From assembly GCF_026420845.1 (NCBI RefSeq), contig NZ_JAOWCB010000028.1, forward strand, positions 1 to 64,000: 64,000 nucleotides of DNA. Reading direction: 5' to 3'. The notes beneath the pieces were generated by a model. That model worked only from the letters and a program-made list of their open reading frames with translations, made no database searches and had not been told where the DNA came from. The position numbers and the translations under genes were made by a program. Of the stretch, positions 43,524-51,831 are shown piece by piece (position 1 is the first letter of the stretch; each line of letters starts with the position of its first letter). The stretch comes from Streptomyces sp. PR69 (GTDB lineage: Bacteria; Actinomycetota; Actinomycetes; Streptomycetales; Streptomycetaceae).

Positions 43524-44972
43524 ATGTCTCCGACCCCTGCGCCCGCGTCCGTCGACCAGCAGCAGAAGAAGCCGCAGGCCGACGCCACGCTCTCGCATGG
43601 ACTCAAACAACGCCATCTGTCGATGATCGCCCTGGGCGGCGTCATCGGCGCGGGCCTCTTCGTCGGCTCCGGCGCGGGCATCGCCGCCGCCGGGCCGTCC
43701 ATCGTCATCGCCTATGCGCTCTCCGGCCTGCTGGTCATGCTGGTGATGCGCATGCTCGGCGAGATGTCCGCGGCAAACCCGGCCTCCGGCTCCTTCTCGG
43801 TGCACGCCGAGCGGGCGATCGGCCCATGGGCGGGGTTCACCTCCGGCTGGGCGTTCTGGTTTCTGCTCTGTGTGGCCGTGGGCCTGGAGGGCATCGGCGC
43901 CGCCAAGATCATGACGGGCTGGCTGCCGGGAACCCCTGAGTGGGCCTGGGTGGCGCTGTTCATGCTGGCGTTCTGCGGCACGAACCTGGCCGCGGTGAAG
44001 AACTTCGGCGAGTTCGAGTTCTGGTTCGCGGCCCTCAAGGTCGGCGCGATCACCCTGTTCCTCGGCATCGGCGCGCTGGCGATCGCCGGCGTGCTGCCGG
44101 GCACGGACGCCCCCGGCGCGGCCAACCTCAGCGGTGCGGGCGGCTTCCTCCCGAACGGCTCGGAGGGCCTGATCGTCGGTCTGCTCGCCTCCATCTTCGC
44201 CTACGGCGGCCTGGAGACGGTCACCATCGCCGCGGCGGAGTCCGAGCACCCGGTCCAGGGCGTGGCCAAGGCTGTGCGTACGGCGATGTGGCGCATCGCC
44301 GTCTTCTACATCGGCTCCATGGCGGTGATCGTCGCGCTCGTGCCGTGGAACGACCCCGCGATCGTCAACAAGGGCCCCTATGTCGCCACGCTCGACCATC
44401 TGGGCATCCCCGCGGCCGGCCAGATCATGAATGTGGTCGTGCTGATCGCGCTGCTGTCGGCGATGAACGCCAATATCTACGGCGCGTCCCGGATGGCCTG
44501 CTCGCTGGTCGCCCGCGGCCAGGGGCCGCAGGCGCTGGGCAGGGTCTCGGGCGGTGTGCCCCGTACCGCGGTGCTGTTCTCGTCCGTCTTCGGCTTCGGC
44601 TGTGTGCTGCTGAGCTACTGGCGTCCCGACGACGTCTTCCGCTGGCTGCTCAACATGATCGGCGCGGTGATCCTGGTCGTCTGGATCTTCATCGCCGTCT
44701 CGCAGCTGCTGCTGCGCCGCCGGATGGAGCGGGAGGCCCCGGAGAAGCTGGTCGTGAAGATGTGGGCGTACCCCTATCTCACCGTGCTGGCGCTGATCGG
44801 CATGGGCGTGGTGTTCGTTCTGATGGCGCGCGAGGCCGACACCCGGACGCAGCTGCTGGGGACCGGCGTGCTGACGCTGGCGCTGGCGATCGCGGGCTAT
44901 GCCTGGCAGAAGGCGCGTGAGTCCCGGCAGCCGGAGCGGGAGTCCGTCGCGGCCGGCACACCGGCGGACTGA
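43524..44972 (+). CDS. APC-family amino acid permease (third of three)
   Basis: Amino-acid permease of 482 residues. The first membrane helix carries GVIGAGLFVGSGAGIAAAGP; NFGEFEFWFAALKVGAI and NANIYGASRMACSLVARGQGP follow. In the fourth helix region it departs from its neighbours (FWFLLCVAVGLEGIGAAKI instead of the LYW...VVVLAVEATA pattern), so its substrate may differ. The ATG at 43524 is chosen for CAGGG upstream; an ATG at 43473 is possible. A strong terminator follows at 44997-45028. Confidence 0.91.
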   Translation: MSPTPAPASVDQQQKKPQADATLSHGLKQRHLSMIALGGVIGAGLFVGSGAGIAAAGPSIVIAYALSGLLVMLVMRMLGEMSAANPASGSFSVHAERAIGPWAGFTSGWAFWFLLCVAVGLEGIGAAKIMTGWLPGTPEWAWVALFMLAFCGTNLAAVKNFGEFEFWFAALKVGAITLFLGIGALAIAGVLPGTDAPGAANLSGAGGFLPNGSEGLIVGLLASIFAYGGLETVTIAAAESEHPVQGVAKAVRTAMWRIAVFYIGSMAVIVALVPWNDPAIVNKGPYVATLDHLGIPAAGQIMNVVVLIALLSAMNANIYGASRMACSLVARGQGPQALGRVSGGVPRTAVLFSSVFGFGCVLLSYWRPDDVFRWLLNMIGAVILVVWIFIAVSQLLLRRRMEREAPEKLVVKMWAYPYLTVLALIGMGVVFVLMAREADTRTQLLGTGVLTLALAIAGYAWQKARESRQPERESVAAGTPAD

Positions 44973-44996
44973 GCCGACGACGGCACACACCGTGAC

Positions 44997-45028
44997 GAAA
45001 CCCCCGGGCCGAGCGGCCCGGGGGTTTC
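44997..45028 (+). terminator. Terminator downstream of the third permease
   Basis: A perfect 14-bp stem (GAAACCCCCGGGCC / GGCCCGGGGGTTTC) with a GAGC loop starts 24 bp past the stop. Confidence 0.9.
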
Positions 45029-45108
45029 GCATGTATGCGCCTCGCAGGACGCCGGACCTAGGACCAATGCCTGATCAACATCTCCCTCTTTCTGCTGCTA
45101 CGGTGCAT

Positions 45109-45125
45109 CTGCACATAGCTTGCAA
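45109..45125. promoter_or_regulatory. Candidate Nur (nickel-responsive) operator upstream of sodF
   Basis: CTGCAC-ATAGC-TTGCAA fits the TTGCAA-N5-TTGCAA type site described for the Streptomyces nickel regulator Nur, with the right half perfect and two changes in the left half. It lies 38 bp before the sodF start, where it would overlap the promoter or transcription start. In S. coelicolor Nur with nickel represses sodF, while Ni-SOD takes over. Confidence 0.7.
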
Positions 45126-45162
45126 TAAGCAGTGGCGCGCATGAGCCGGAGGGACCGACGAC

Positions 45163-45798
45163 ATGGCTGTTTACACGCTTCCTGAACTTCCGTACGACTA
45201 CACGGCGCTGGAGCCGGTCATCGACCCCCAGATCGTCGAGCTGCACCACGACAAGCACCACGCCGCCTATGTCAAAGGCGCCAACGACACGCTCGAACAG
45301 CTTGCGGAAGCCCGCGACAAGGAGGCATGGGGGGCGATCAACGGACTGGAGAAGAATCTTGCGTTCCACCTCTCCGGCCACATCCTCCACTCCATCTACT
45401 GGAACAACATGACAGGCGACGGCGGCGGCGAGCCGCTGGAGAAGGACGGCGTGGGCGAGCTGGCCGACGCCATCGCCGAGTCGTTCGGCTCCTTCGCCAA
45501 GTTCAAGGCCCAGCTGACCAAGGCGTCGGCCACCACGCAGGGCTCGGGCTGGGGCGTACTGGCCTATGAGCCGGTCAGCGGCCGCCTGATCGTCGAGCAG
45601 GTCTATGACCACCAGGGCAACGTCGGCCAGGGCTCGGTGCCGATCCTGGTCTTCGACGCCTGGGAGCACGCCTTCTATCTGCAGTACAAGAACCAGAAGG
45701 TGGACTTCATCGAGGCCATGTGGCAGGTCGTCAACTGGCAGGACGTCGCCAAGCGCTACGCCCAGGCCAAGGAGCGCACCCCGCTGATCGCCCCGTGA
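45163..45798 (+). CDS. sodF: Superoxide dismutase, Fe(-Zn)/Mn type
   Basis: Converts superoxide to oxygen and hydrogen peroxide in the cytoplasm. The 211-residue protein is full length. Metal ligands are the His in VELHHDKHH (residue 28), His76 in ILHSIYW, and Asp and His in VFDAWEHAFYLQYK. The GSGWGVLAYE stretch is typical of the family. The ATG at 45163 has GGAGGGAC upstream. A Nur-like operator supports the Fe-type enzyme (SodF) that streptomycetes make when nickel is short. Metal choice between Fe and Mn cannot be settled by eye. Confidence 0.94.
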   Translation: MAVYTLPELPYDYTALEPVIDPQIVELHHDKHHAAYVKGANDTLEQLAEARDKEAWGAINGLEKNLAFHLSGHILHSIYWNNMTGDGGGEPLEKDGVGELADAIAESFGSFAKFKAQLTKASATTQGSGWGVLAYEPVSGRLIVEQVYDHQGNVGQGSVPILVFDAWEHAFYLQYKNQKVDFIEAMWQVVNWQDVAKRYAQAKERTPLIAP

Positions 45799-45880
45799 CC
45801 GGCGCGCCCCGGAACGGGGGCGCGGCTCAGTCGTCCTGCTCGTGATCGTCTTCTCACCCTTCACGCGGCAGGCGGAAAGA

Positions 45881-45923
45881 AGAACGGCCCCCCGCGAGGA
45901 CGTGACTCGCAGGGGGCCGTTCT
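45881..45923. terminator. Bidirectional terminator between sodF and the nitroreductase-like gene
   Basis: An 18-bp arm (AGAACGGCCCCCCGCGAG) pairs with CTCGCAGGGGGCCGTTCT apart from one position, around a seven-base loop, between convergent stops at 45798 and 45972. Confidence 0.85.
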
Positions 45924-45971
45924 CGTTGCGGCGACCTCGTTTGCGCCGGCGTTTCCCGCGCCGGCGGGGGT

Positions 45972-46619
45972 TCAGTCGAAGTTCGGCGGAGCCGTCCGGG
46001 TCCGCTTGATCTCGTAGAAGCCGGGGATGGAGGCGACCATCAGCGTGCCGTCCCAGAGCCTGGCCGCCTCCTCGCCCTTAGGGGCGGGGGTGACGACGGG
46101 CCCGAAGAACGCGATCTGCTCGCCGTCCGGGCCGGGCACCGCGATGACCGGGGTGCCGACGTCCTGGCCGACCTTGTCGATGCCCTCCTTGTGGGAGGCG
46201 CGCAGTTCGGCGTCGTACGCGTCGGAGTCCGCGTAGTCGATCAGCTCGGCCGGCAGGCCCGCGTCCCCGAGGGCGGCGACGATCGCCTCGCGGGTCGCGC
46301 CCTCGCCGCGGTTGTGGAAGCGGACGCCCATCGCCGTGTAGAGGCGGCCGAGCACTTCGTCGCCGTACTTCTGCCAGGCGGCCGTCACCACGCGCACCGG
46401 GCCCCACGCCTGGGTGGCGAGCATCTCGCGGTACTCCTCGGGGAGCTCGTCGAGCTTGTTCTCGTTCAGCACCGCCAGGCTCATCACATGCCAGCGGACC
46501 TCGACGTCCCGGACCTTCTCCACCTCCAGCATCCAGCGCGAGGTCATCCAGGCCCAGGGGCACAGAGGGTCGAACCAGAAGTCGACGGGCGTCGTGCCGG
46601 GTGTGGCGTTGTCGGACAT
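45972..46619 (-). CDS. DsbA/thioredoxin-fold protein, mycothiol-dependent nitroreductase-like (Rv2466c group)
   Basis: The 215-residue protein has a thioredoxin fold with a large helical insertion, like the mycothiol-dependent oxidoreductase Rv2466c of Mycobacterium tuberculosis. The active-site region reads FDPLCPWAWMTSRWMLEV, so Cys20 is present but the second cysteine of CPWC is replaced by Ala (CPWA). GTPVIAVPG supplies the cis-proline loop. It could still form a mixed disulfide with mycothiol using one cysteine. The ATG at 46619 has GAGGAGA upstream. It is divergent from pepN. Confidence 0.87.
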   Translation of the reverse strand: MSDNATPGTTPVDFWFDPLCPWAWMTSRWMLEVEKVRDVEVRWHVMSLAVLNENKLDELPEEYREMLATQAWGPVRVVTAAWQKYGDEVLGRLYTAMGVRFHNRGEGATREAIVAALGDAGLPAELIDYADSDAYDAELRASHKEGIDKVGQDVGTPVIAVPGPDGEQIAFFGPVVTPAPKGEEAARLWDGTLMVASIPGFYEIKRTRTAPPNFD

Positions 46620-46647
46620 GTCTCTCCTCTTCGGAACCCCGTAGGGG

Positions 46648-46690
46648 CCTTCGGGGTCTCTTCGCGGTCTCTTCGGGGCCTCTTCGGGCG
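46648..46690. repeat. Degenerate 11-bp tandem repeat in a divergent promoter region
   Basis: CTTCGGGGTCT-like units repeat about 3.7 times (cttcggggtct, cttcgcggtct, cttcggggcct, cttcggg). They lie between the nitroreductase-like gene and pepN, 29 bp or more upstream of the former. On the minus strand each unit reads GAAGAG. They could be regulatory or slippage products. Confidence 0.6.
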
Positions 46691-46799
46691 TCGTCGTGCA
46701 GGGGAACGTCAGGGGGACGCCAGGGGATTCCCCGATACCGGCTGCCAGGACCGCATGGGAGGATCGGTGCTGTTCACGACGAGCCACGAAGGAGTGCCC

Positions 46800-49382
46800 G
46801 TGCCCGGTGAGAATCTGTCCCGCGACGAAGCCCGCGAGCGGGCTGAGCTGCTGTCCGTCGAGGGGTATGAGGTGGCCCTCGACGTGCGGTCGGCGGTCGG
46901 GGAGGCGTCGCCTCAGGACACGGGGCCGCGTACGTTCCGCTCGGTGACCACGATCCGCTTCCGGGCCGCCCGGCCGGGTGCGGCCGCCTTCGCGGACCTC
47001 GTCGCCCCATCCGTCACCTCCGTGACGCTGAACGGCCGCGCGCTGGACCCGGCCAAGGTCTTCGACGGCGCGCGGATCGCCCTGGAGGGCCTCGCCGAGG
47101 AGAATGTGCTGGTCGTGGACGCCCAGTGCGCATACAGCAGGACGGGCGAGGGGCTGCACCGCTTTGTGGACCCGGAGGACGGCGAGGTCTACCTCTATAC
47201 GCAGTACGAGCCGGCCGACGCCCGCCGGGTGTTCGCCAACTTCGAGCAGCCGGACCTGAAGGCCCCCTTCCGCTTCCGGGTGACGGCGCCGGACGGATGG
47301 ACGGTGTGGAGCAATGGTGCGGAGGAAGGGCGGGACGGCCTGACCTGGCGGTTCGCCGAGACAGCGCCGATCTCCACCTACATCACCGCGGTGGTGGCCG
47401 GTCCCTATCACTATGAGACGGATGTCTACCGGCGTGAGCTGGGCGACGGCTCCACGCTGGAGATCCCGCTGGGCGCGATGTGCCGCAAGGGACTGGCCCG
47501 GCACTTCGACGCGGCCGACATCTTCCTGGTCACCAAGCAGGGCCTGGACTTCTTCCACGACCACTTCGACTATCCGTACCCCTTCGGCAAGTACGACCAG
47601 GCGTTCGTGCCCGAGTACAACCTCGGCGCGATGGAGAACCCGGGCTGTGTGACCTTCCGGGAGGAGTTCGTCTTCCGGGGCAAAGTGACGCAGGCGTCGT
47701 ACGAGCGGCGGGCCAACGTCATCCTGCATGAGATGGCCCATATGTGGTTCGGCGATCTGGTCACCATGCAGTGGTGGGACGACCTGTGGCTGAAGGAGTC
47801 GTTCGCGGACTTCATGGGGTCGTTCTCACAGGCGGAAGCGACCCGCTTCGGCAATGCGTGGGTGACCTTCGCCAACAACCGCAAGGCGTGGGCGTACCGC
47901 GCCGACCAGCTGCCGTCCACACACCCGATCACGGCCGACATCCGCGATCTGGAGGACGCCAAGCTGAACTTCGACGGGATCACCTACGCCAAGGGCGCGT
48001 CCGTGCTCAAGCAGCTTGTGGCGTACGCGGGGCGGGACGCCTTCCTGGAGGGCGCACGGCGCTACTTCAAGCGGCACGCCTACGGCAACACCCGGCTCGG
48101 CGATCTGCTCTCCGTGCTGGAGGAGACCTCCGGGCGCGATATGAAGGCCTGGTCCCGGTCCTGGCTGGAGACCTCAGGCGTCAACTCCCTGACGCCTTTC
48201 GTCACCTACGACGAGGACGGCCGGATCGCCGAGCTGGCCGTCGGCCAGGACGGCGAAGAGCTGCGGCCGCACCGGGTGGCCGTCGGGCTGTACCGGACGC
48301 AGGGCACAGAGCTGGTGCGGTACGCGCGCGCCGAGGCGGACATCACCGGTGCGCGCACGATGATCAGCGAGTTGACGGGGGTCGAACGGCCCGCGCTGAT
48401 CCTCGTCAACGACGACGATCTGACCTACTGCAAGATCCGCTTCGATGAGGGGTCGCTGGCGGCGCTGCGGCAGCATCTGGGCGACCTCACGGACCCGCTG
48501 GCGCGGGCGCTGTGCTGGTCGGCGCTGTGGAATATGACCCGTGACGCGCTGATGCCGGCGCGGGACTTCATCGAGATGGTGCTGCGGTTCGCGGGGCGGG
48601 AATCCGACATCGGCGTCCTGCAGATGCTGCACGCATGGGCGCGGACCGCGCTGCACCACTATGCCGCGCCCGGCTGGCGCGAGGAGGGCGGGCGGCTGCT
48701 CGCCGAGGGCGCGCTGCGGGAGCTGCGGGACGCCGAGCCGGGCAGCCAGCACCAGCTCACCTGGGCGCGGTTCTTCGCCTCGGCGGCCGGGTCGGCGGCG
48801 GATCTGCAGCTGCTCCAGGGGCTTCTGGAGGGCATGGCGAAGATCGACGGACTGGATGTGGACCAGGAGCTGCGGTGGGCGTTCCTGGAGCCGCTGGCCG
48901 CGCACGGCGTCGCCGACGAGCAGGCCATCGCCGCGGAGCTGGCCCGTGACGACACGGCCTCGGGCAAGCGGCACCAGGTCCGCTGTCTGGCCGCCCGCCC
49001 GTCCGCGGCCGTCAAGGAGCAGGCCTGGGCGCAGGTCGTGGAGTCCGAAAAGCTCTCCAACGCCCTGGTCGAGGCGACGATTTCGGGCTTTGTGCAGACC
49101 GGGCAGCGGGAGCTTCTCGCGCCCTTCGCGCCGAAGTACTTCGAGGCGATCGAACGGGTGTGGGCGGAGCGGTCCATCCAGATCGGGATGGATGTGGTCC
49201 GGGGGCTGTATCCGGGCCTGCAGGACGACGAGCCGACGCTCACGGCGACGGACGCCTGGCTGACGGCCCATGCCTCCGCCCCGCCGGCCCTGCGCCGCCT
49301 GGTCCTGGAGGCACGCGACGACCTGGCCCGCGCGCGGCTGGCGCAGGCGTGCGACGAGGCGGCGTCCCGGGCGGCTGCCTGA
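46800..49382 (+). CDS. pepN: M1 family aminopeptidase N (first copy)
   Basis: Zinc metallo-aminopeptidase that trims N-terminal residues from peptides in the cytoplasm. The 860-residue protein has GAMENPG near residue 277 (substrate-binding). The zinc site HExxH is HEMAHMWFGDLVTMQWW near 310, with the second Glu 18 residues on (LWLKES). A long helical ERAP1-like C-terminal domain follows. The GTG at 46800 (VPGENLSRDEARERAELL) has GGAG five bases upstream and matches the second copy at 56534. It is paralogous to that gene across the whole length. It is followed by 770 bp without a gene. Confidence 0.94.
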   Translation: MPGENLSRDEARERAELLSVEGYEVALDVRSAVGEASPQDTGPRTFRSVTTIRFRAARPGAAAFADLVAPSVTSVTLNGRALDPAKVFDGARIALEGLAEENVLVVDAQCAYSRTGEGLHRFVDPEDGEVYLYTQYEPADARRVFANFEQPDLKAPFRFRVTAPDGWTVWSNGAEEGRDGLTWRFAETAPISTYITAVVAGPYHYETDVYRRELGDGSTLEIPLGAMCRKGLARHFDAADIFLVTKQGLDFFHDHFDYPYPFGKYDQAFVPEYNLGAMENPGCVTFREEFVFRGKVTQASYERRANVILHEMAHMWFGDLVTMQWWDDLWLKESFADFMGSFSQAEATRFGNAWVTFANNRKAWAYRADQLPSTHPITADIRDLEDAKLNFDGITYAKGASVLKQLVAYAGRDAFLEGARRYFKRHAYGNTRLGDLLSVLEETSGRDMKAWSRSWLETSGVNSLTPFVTYDEDGRIAELAVGQDGEELRPHRVAVGLYRTQGTELVRYARAEADITGARTMISELTGVERPALILVNDDDLTYCKIRFDEGSLAALRQHLGDLTDPLARALCWSALWNMTRDALMPARDFIEMVLRFAGRESDIGVLQMLHAWARTALHHYAAPGWREEGGRLLAEGALRELRDAEPGSQHQLTWARFFASAAGSAADLQLLQGLLEGMAKIDGLDVDQELRWAFLEPLAAHGVADEQAIAAELARDDTASGKRHQVRCLAARPSAAVKEQAWAQVVESEKLSNALVEATISGFVQTGQRELLAPFAPKYFEAIERVWAERSIQIGMDVVRGLYPGLQDDEPTLTATDAWLTAHASAPPALRRLVLEARDDLARARLAQACDEAASRAAA

Positions 49383-50154
49383 CGCCCTGCGGGCGGGCTT
49401 GGACAGTCGCGTCGTATGCGGCGGGACGCCCCGCGGGGGGGCCGCGGCCTGGCGAGAGGGAAGCGCCGAAGCGCCAGGCGGCGAAGCGAGTCGGCGCCGG
49501 CGCGGTGGCCTGATCCGGCGTTCTCCCCCGCCGCCGGAACGGACCTGCGGCCCGCCGCCGTAATGGACCGGCGGCCCGCCGTCGCACCCGGCCCGGCGGG
49601 GATGACCGCCGACCACGCTCGGGGTCGGCGCACATGGGGTTCGGCCGACGGCCCGCCACCCCGCACACCGGGCCACCGGCGGGCGTGGCAAGCGACCAGG
49701 CGGCCGCCGGGCCGCGGCCGCCGTGCGGCCGCGCCCGGGAGAGAGCTGCGGCCACCGCAGGAACCCGGCGCGACCCGAGCGAGACGACCGGACCCGGAAC
49801 GACCGCACCTGCGGGCCCGGCAGCGGGGCCCCTCGCTTGCGCAGGCCGCCTGAGGGGCTTGGCCGGCGGACCGCCGGGCGGCGGCGGAGCCCGCCGCCAC
49901 GCCCCCCGACAGGCGCCACAGCCAGTCCCGTGCCGCGGGCCCATGCGCCCGGCGGCCCGCACGCACGGCGTGCCGGGCGACGCGCCGTGGGGAGGGACGG
50001 GCGCGGCGGCGCTGGTCAGGGAGGACGGTCACCCGTTCGGCAGGGTGGGTGATCGGACGTCGAACGTGCGTACTTTAGGGCAGGGTTGTCCCTAAATGTC
50101 GACGGGCGTGTAACAGCGGTTAGCCCCGTGGCCCCACGCGGGAATCCCCGACGC
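49383..50154. other. Gene-free GC-rich intergenic region
   Basis: About 770 bp between pepN and the AbiEi-like gene. Several open frames cross it, but all are Arg/Pro/Gly-rich, overlap one another on both strands and match no family, so none is called. The only clear element is the inverted repeat at 50074-50096. The sequence is more G/C-repetitive than other gaps in the window. Confidence 0.6.
50074..50096. promoter_or_regulatory. Inverted repeat TTTAGGG-N9-CCCTAAA, candidate operator
   Basis: Seven-base perfect arms spaced by nine bases lie 58 bp upstream of the AbiEi-like start. They are AT-rich compared with the flanks. The arms recall DmdR/IdeR iron boxes (TTAGG...CCTAA), but the arm spacing is 11 rather than 9. 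A different regulator, possibly the adjacent protein itself, is as likely. Confidence 0.45.
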
Positions 50155-51156
50155 ATGAACCACAACACCCCTCTCTCCCCCCTCCCCCTGAGCCATCTCT
50201 CCGACGTACAGCGGCGCGTGCTGTCGGCCGTGCAGTTGCGGGAGCATGGTGTCTCCGCCGCCCGGGCCGCCGCCCAGTGCCGCGACGGCGGGCCGTGGCA
50301 GCAGCTGCTGCCCGGTGTGTATCTGCTGCACCCCGGCCCCCCGACCAGTGAAGAGCGGCTGCACGGGGCGCTGTTGTACGCGGCGCGTCCGCAGGAGGGC
50401 GCGGGCCCCTACCGCGAGGTGATGATCACGGGGCTGGCCGCGCTGGCGCTGCACCGGTTCTCGGCCGCGCCGCCGCTGCTGTCGCTGGACCGGATCGATG
50501 TGCTGGTGCCGCGGACGCGGCGGCTGCGGTCGGCCGGATGCGCCCGGCTGGTGCGGGCGCATGCGCTGCCCAGACCACAGGAGATCACCGGCGTGCCGGT
50601 GGCGCCGGTGCCGCGGGCGCTGGCGGACGCGGTGGCGCAGCTCGCCGACGGCGACTCGGTGCGCCGACTGCTCACCGAGGCGGTGCGCGGCGGCCACTGC
50701 GAACCGGCCGCCGTCGTCAAGGAGCTGACCCGCGCCCGGCTGCTCACCCGGCCGCATGTGGTGGACGCCGTCGACTCGCTGCTCGCCGAGGGGCGGGCGC
50801 TGGCGGAGGACAGGCTGTATGAGATGGTCCGCTCCTTCCGCCTTCCCGACCCGGTGTGGAACGTGGACCTCCGGCTGCCGGGCGGCCCTCATCTGGGCGG
50901 TGTGGACGCTTACTGGCCCGAACACGCGGTCGCCGTCGAACTGGACACCCGTGCGCCCCGGCTCGACGAGGACACGATGTGGTCGGAGTACGCCCGCAAG
51001 CGGGAACATCTGGAGCGGCTCGGCATCACCGTCGTCCATATCACCCCCAGGAAGCTGCGCGAGTCGCTGGAGCAGCAGGCGACCGTGGTGCGTACGGCGC
51101 TGATGGCCTCCTCCGACCGCGACCCGGCCTCCTATGTGGTGGTGCTCCCCCGCTGA
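50155..51156 (+). CDS. AbiEi-like / DUF559-like protein
   Basis: Function unproven. The 333-residue protein has an N-terminal winged-helix-like segment (VQRRVLSAVQLREHGVSAA, then GPWQQLLPGVYLLHPGPPT), as in type IV antitoxins of the AbiEi group. Its C-terminal part recalls DUF559/Vsr-like nucleases: VDAYWPEHAVAVELDT, then YARKREHLERLGITVVHITP. No AbiEii toxin gene is beside it. The ATG at 50155 (MNHNTPLSP) is favoured over an upstream frame to 50086. An inverted repeat upstream may be its operator. It is probably an orphan DNA-binding protein conserved in Streptomyces. Confidence 0.75.
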   Translation: MNHNTPLSPLPLSHLSDVQRRVLSAVQLREHGVSAARAAAQCRDGGPWQQLLPGVYLLHPGPPTSEERLHGALLYAARPQEGAGPYREVMITGLAALALHRFSAAPPLLSLDRIDVLVPRTRRLRSAGCARLVRAHALPRPQEITGVPVAPVPRALADAVAQLADGDSVRRLLTEAVRGGHCEPAAVVKELTRARLLTRPHVVDAVDSLLAEGRALAEDRLYEMVRSFRLPDPVWNVDLRLPGGPHLGGVDAYWPEHAVAVELDTRAPRLDEDTMWSEYARKREHLERLGITVVHITPRKLRESLEQQATVVRTALMASSDRDPASYVVVLPR

Positions 51157-51163
51157 CCGCGCC

Positions 51164-51616
51164 TCAGATCCGGCCCGTCGGCGGCCGGGAGCGCCACAGC
51201 TCCAGTCCGACGTCCACCACCTCGACCCGTGCCAGCTCCGGCACCCGGTCCAGCGGATGCCAGGCGGCGAGATCCGTGGACCCGCCCGTCTCCGGACGCA
51301 GCTCGCCGCCGGCGATCCTTCCCTCGTACACCAGGCGCAGCGCCTGGAAGTCCCGGTACCGCCCGAAGCGGCGGCGATGGCGGACGAGATTCGTGTGCAC
51401 CCCCAGCAGCGCGGTCATCTCAACCCGGTAGCCGGTCTCCTCCCCCACCTCGCGCACGACCGTGTCCAGCGGATCCTCCCCCGCGTCCATCCCGCCGCCG
51501 GGCAGCGTCCACCGCCTGCTCCCGTCCCGCGCCACCCAGCGGGCGAGCAGCATCTCCCCGTCGCGCACACACACGGCATAGGCGGCGATGCGCAGCCTCC
51601 TTCTGGTGACCCTCAT
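51164..51616 (-). CDS. Nudix hydrolase
   Basis: Hydrolyses nucleoside-diphosphate-linked compounds; exact substrate unknown. The 150-residue protein carries a full Nudix box: GGGMDAGEDPLDTVVREVGE, then ETGY, with the REVGEETG metal-binding core. It starts MRVTRRRLRIAAYAVCVRDG, matching the fold's first strand. The ATG at 51616 is divergent from the subtilase gene, and the 3' end abuts the AbiEi-like stop. Confidence 0.92.
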   Translation of the reverse strand: MRVTRRRLRIAAYAVCVRDGEMLLARWVARDGSRRWTLPGGGMDAGEDPLDTVVREVGEETGYRVEMTALLGVHTNLVRHRRRFGRYRDFQALRLVYEGRIAGGELRPETGGSTDLAAWHPLDRVPELARVEVVDVGLELWRSRPPTGRI

Positions 51617-51831
51617 GCGCAGAGGTTAGAAGCACGGACCGACAACCCGGCTCCGGTCATTCCGTTTTGTTCCGTGTGGCGCATCGCCCACGGTGGCGGA
51701 TGTACGCCAATGACGCACTGGCATCTCCGTCAACCCTCCACAAACCCCTGTCACTTGCGAAAGGGTGAGCGGTCGTCCGGCACCGGAATCCGGACTCCAG
51801 CTCTGTCAAACCTCACAAAACAGGGATGCAG

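Noticed and set aside
49383..50073. Several overlapping open frames in the gap after pepN
   Set aside because: They occur on both strands at once, are Arg/Pro/Gly-rich and have no ribosome-binding sites or family features.
50075..50095. DmdR/IdeR iron box
   Set aside because: The arms TTAGG and CCTAA are right, but they are 11 bases apart instead of 9, and the centre does not fit the TTAGSCTAA pattern.
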